Assembly: GCA_030587525.1 (NCBI GenBank)
Contig: JAUQYW010000639.1
Location: 1-25,389, forward strand
Direction of reading: 5' to 3'
Source of the DNA: Candidatus Sigynarchaeota archaeon
GTDB taxonomy: Archaea > Asgardarchaeota > Lokiarchaeia > Sigynarchaeales > Sigynarchaeaceae
DNA: 25,389 nt
The position numbers and the translations under genes are program-made. Of this stretch, positions 22,816 to 25,389 are shown piece by piece. Each line of letters starts with the position of its first letter. The first letter of the stretch is position 1. The notes under the pieces are model-generated. The model did no database searches. It saw nothing but the letters and a program-made list of their open reading frames with translations, and was not told the origin of the DNA.

Positions 22816-24456
22816 TCAAAATTTAGCTGAATAATCGAACCCATTCACGATGGGCATCCGGCGGCCAATTCCAAAGGTTTTGGGTGTGACCTTGATCGTC
22901 TGCACGAGCTGACCTCTCTTGAATTCGGCAATTTTAACAAGATTTTGTATTCGCTTGACGAGTTGCATGTCAAAGCCCATAGCAACGACATCATCTATAG
23001 ATTTTTGCATCTCGATCATTGGCTCGAGAATCTTGTCGAGCACGGAATACGGTGGCAATGAATCCTCGGTCTTCTGATTTTCACGCAGTTCAGGAGATGG
23101 TGGGCGTTCGAGCACGAACTTCGGGATGATTTCTTCATCTTTATTGATGTAATTCTTGCAGATCTTGTAGATCTCGGTTTTAAACAAATCACCCGGCACA
23201 TTCTTTCCCCCGCACGTGTCACCATAGAGCGTGCAAAAACCGACGGCGATTTCCGACTTGTTGCCTGTCGACACAAGCAAGTGGTTAAACTTATTGGAAT
23301 AATACATGAGGATGATCCCTCGAATTCGAGCTTGCACGTTCTCGTCCGCGACCGTGAACGCATTTTTGGGAATGGCAGCAGCAAAATCTTTTTCAAACTG
23401 CGCGAAGATCTGCTCGATGGGAAAAACGAAGAATTCAACTCCCAGGTTTTCGCATATTTTTTTCGCGCATTCATAACTCTTGTCGCTATTGAACCTTGTC
23501 GGGAGATATAGACAGATAACGTTCTCAGGTCCGATCGCCCGTGCTGCAACGACCGTCGTGAACGATGAATCGACACCGCCACTCAAACCAATGACCACCT
23601 TCTTGAAGGCGCCCATCTTCTCGAAATAATCTTTTAAATTAAGCACGAGCGCCTTAAACAATTCCTCCTCGGGTTGCAAGGCAGGTGCAATTGCACCCGC
23701 AGGAATTTGACAAGTCGTCGGCAATATTATCTTGAATAATCCTTCCCGGAATGCCGGGGCCCGGAACACGAGGGTACCATCTCCATTCATAACAAAGCTC
23801 GACCCATCGAATGTTATTTCATCCTGGCCACCGATCATGTTAACATACACGATAGGCACACATGTTTCAGCGATCTTGTCCAGCGCGACACGCTCCCGGA
23901 TGGCGATTTTTTCCTTGTAATATGGCGACGCATTGATCGAGAGGATCAAGCGGGCGCCCTTGTTGACTATCGCGGAAACGACTTTCGTGTCGTAGTCCTT
24001 GTCCCACAAGTCCTCGCAAATTATCACGCCTGTTTTGATGTCCATGATATCGACGGGTTCTGACGGGTTCCCCGATGTGAAGTACCGGGCTTCGTTGAAC
24101 ACATCATATGTTGGAAGGAGTTGCTTGTGGATGATCCTGACTATTCTCGTGTCCGTGATGATAGCCGCGGCATTGTAACATTTCCCCTCGTGAATCTCGT
24201 GCTTATCTATGAAGCCCACGATTACTGTGATGCCGCGAGATTGCTGCCGTATGAAATCGAGGGCTTGGAGATTCTGTTCGACGAATCCAGAGATGAACAT
24301 CAAATCTTGCACGGGATATCCAGGAATGGTTTGCTCGGGAAATAATAAAACGTCGACATAGGAATCCTTTGCTTTTTTTATGTAGTCGACGATTTTCTTA
24401 GTATTTCCTTTGATATCACCAACCTTCACGTTAATTTGCGCGATGCCAAGGATCAT
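22816..24456 (-). CDS. nadE: Glutamine-dependent NAD+ synthetase
   Basis: A 546-aa two-domain enzyme that amidates deamido-NAD+ to NAD+ with glutamine as nitrogen source. The N-terminal nitrilase-fold glutaminase has the Glu41 (FPEQTIPGYP), Lys111 (HKQLLPTYDVF) and Cys147 (VIICEDLWD) triad. The C-terminal synthetase has the PP-loop SGGVDSS (292-298), LVSTGNKSEIAVGFCTLYGD and PPSPELRENQKTEDSLPPY. It is complete and of normal length. It is convergent with the Lrp-type regulator and lies about 100 nt downstream of glnA on the same strand. Many archaea use the short ammonia-dependent form, so this two-domain form is notable but not rare. Confidence 0.96.
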   Translation of the reverse strand: MILGIAQINVKVGDIKGNTKKIVDYIKKAKDSYVDVLLFPEQTIPGYPVQDLMFISGFVEQNLQALDFIRQQSRGITVIVGFIDKHEIHEGKCYNAAAIITDTRIVRIIHKQLLPTYDVFNEARYFTSGNPSEPVDIMDIKTGVIICEDLWDKDYDTKVVSAIVNKGARLILSINASPYYKEKIAIRERVALDKIAETCVPIVYVNMIGGQDEITFDGSSFVMNGDGTLVFRAPAFREGLFKIILPTTCQIPAGAIAPALQPEEELFKALVLNLKDYFEKMGAFKKVVIGLSGGVDSSFTTVVAARAIGPENVICLYLPTRFNSDKSYECAKKICENLGVEFFVFPIEQIFAQFEKDFAAAIPKNAFTVADENVQARIRGIILMYYSNKFNHLLVSTGNKSEIAVGFCTLYGDTCGGKNVPGDLFKTEIYKICKNYINKDEEIIPKFVLERPPSPELRENQKTEDSLPPYSVLDKILEPMIEMQKSIDDVVAMGFDMQLVKRIQNLVKIAEFKRGQLVQTIKVTPKTFGIGRRMPIVNGFDYSAKF

Positions 24457-24558
24457 GCAATATCATCATTTTTAACCGTGCTTTTTGGATTTATGTTCAA
24501 CCAGATGATAAAGTTAACAAAAAAGTAAAAAAATCTAGCCGATATGAAAAGATTGGGA

Positions 24559-25389
24559 TTATAGCAAGTGGAGATATTCCTTGATTTCCCAATCGGTGAC
24601 AGCGATGCGGAAGCGATCCCACTCGCACTTCTTGTTTTCAATATAATATTTGAAAACGCTCTCTCCGATTGTTTCCTTGAGGAAGTCGCTCTTTTCCGCG
24701 ATATTGATCGCTTCCAGCAAGCTGCCCGGCATTTCCTTGATCTTCAAAGAATCCCGCTCTTCACAATCGAGGTGGAAGATATTCTTTTCGACGGGTGGGG
24801 CAAGCTCGAGACTCTCCTCGATCCCCTTCAAGCCTGCACCCAGCATAACTGTGAATGCGAGGTACGGGTTCGATGATGGATCAGGGCATCGAAGCTCGCA
24901 GCGCGTGGCTTTCTCCTTGTTTGGCTTGTACATCGGAACTCTCACTAGTGCAGACCGGTTACGACGTGCCCACGCAAGATACACGGGTGCTTCATACCCT
25001 GGCACAAGCCGCTTGTAAGAATTGACCCATGGATTCGTGATGATCGCGAACTCAGGGGCATACTTGAGCAAACCGGCCATGTAGGACTTTGCAACCCGAG
25101 ACAAGTGATATTCATCGTTCGGGTCCCAGAAGGCATTCTTGTCTCCCTCGAACAAGGACTGGTGGCAATGCATGCCGCTACCATTGATGCCTTGGACGGG
25201 CTTCGGCATAAACGTCGCAGCCACGTTGAATCTCTGCGCAATAGCTTTGACCGTGTGCTTGTATGTGATCGTCCAATCAGCCATCGTCAACCCATCGGCA
25301 TAGTCCATGTCGATTTCATGCTGGGATGGACTCACTTCATGGTGGGACTTTTCAATCTGGATGCCCATCTTTTGGAGGGCCAGGACTGT
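24559..25389 (-). CDS. glnA: Glutamine synthetase type I, C-terminal part (cut by window end)
   Basis: 277 codons are visible and the frame runs off the right edge, so the N-terminal part lies outside. The enzyme condenses glutamate and ammonia with ATP. Visible signatures: the metal-binding SHHEVSPSQHEID segment, PKPVQGINGSGMHCHQSL (catalytic ATP/metal loop), NPWVNSYKRLVPGYEAPVY, and RNRSALVRVP near the glutamate site. The NLYxLP-type adenylylation-site segment reads NIFHLDCEE, with no Tyr at that position, so it belongs to the non-adenylylated group, as expected in archaea. It lies upstream of nadE on the same strand, about 100 nt away, and could be co-transcribed with it. Confidence 0.96.
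   Translation of the reverse strand, partial: TVLALQKMGIQIEKSHHEVSPSQHEIDMDYADGLTMADWTITYKHTVKAIAQRFNVAATFMPKPVQGINGSGMHCHQSLFEGDKNAFWDPNDEYHLSRVAKSYMAGLLKYAPEFAIITNPWVNSYKRLVPGYEAPVYLAWARRNRSALVRVPMYKPNKEKATRCELRCPDPSSNPYLAFTVMLGAGLKGIEESLELAPPVEKNIFHLDCEERDSLKIKEMPGSLLEAINIAEKSDFLKETIGESVFKYYIENKKCEWDRFRIAVTDWEIKEYLHLL

Overview
The window looks archaeal. Support comes from a TFB (archaeal TFIIB) gene, TATA-type promoters about 25 nt upstream of inferred start sites, several probably leaderless genes, T-tract terminators, a three-gene glutamate synthase with a ferredoxin domain on the FMN subunit, and a type II P-ATPase resembling Na+/K+ pumps. A plsC-type acyltransferase, and caspase, CUB and zinc-ribbon architectures, would fit an Asgard-type lineage. 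That placement is inference; there is no rRNA gene to test it.

Layout, left to right. (a) 1-916: the 3' end of hypE (hydrogenase cyanide-ligand maturation), convergent with a YkgJ-type cysteine-cluster protein. (b) 1027-4880, minus strand: a two-gene operon. The first gene encodes a secreted, membrane-anchored caspase-like protease with a CUB-like domain between its catalytic His and Cys, an EF-hand loop, calcium-binding DxDxDG repeats, a TM helix and a C-terminal zinc ribbon. The second encodes a membrane protein with an N-terminal double zinc module and a similar C-terminal zinc ribbon. This pair is the best candidate for an undescribed system. (c) 4881-6994: a non-coding stretch, a divergent TFB and a small unknown protein, both preceded by 15-bp palindromes beside their TATA boxes. 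(d) 7024-10167: a polysaccharide deacetylase, divergent from a MaoC-type hydratase, an alpha/beta-hydrolase-fold protein lacking all three catalytic residues, and a PlsC-family acyltransferase. (e) 10164-12770, minus: an 868-aa fusion of a KaiC/RecA-like domain without a Walker A loop to a PPDK-type ATP-grasp domain.

(f) 12808-13012: a 205-bp element bounded by perfect 16-bp inverted repeats. (g) 13235-18202, plus: an operon of an HdrB-HdrC fusion followed by the three glutamate synthase parts (glutaminase, ferredoxin plus FMN domain, GXGXG domain). The Hdr-like protein is a candidate electron-transfer partner, since no gltD lies in the window. (h) 18269-21139, minus: the P-type ATPase. (i) 21783-25389: an Lrp/AsnC-type regulator with an N-terminal sensor domain, convergent with glutamine-dependent NAD+ synthetase, and then glutamine synthetase cut by the window end. 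Blocks (g) and (i) form a nitrogen-assimilation neighbourhood: GlnA makes glutamine, GOGAT and NadE consume its amide, and the Lrp-type protein is a plausible regulator.
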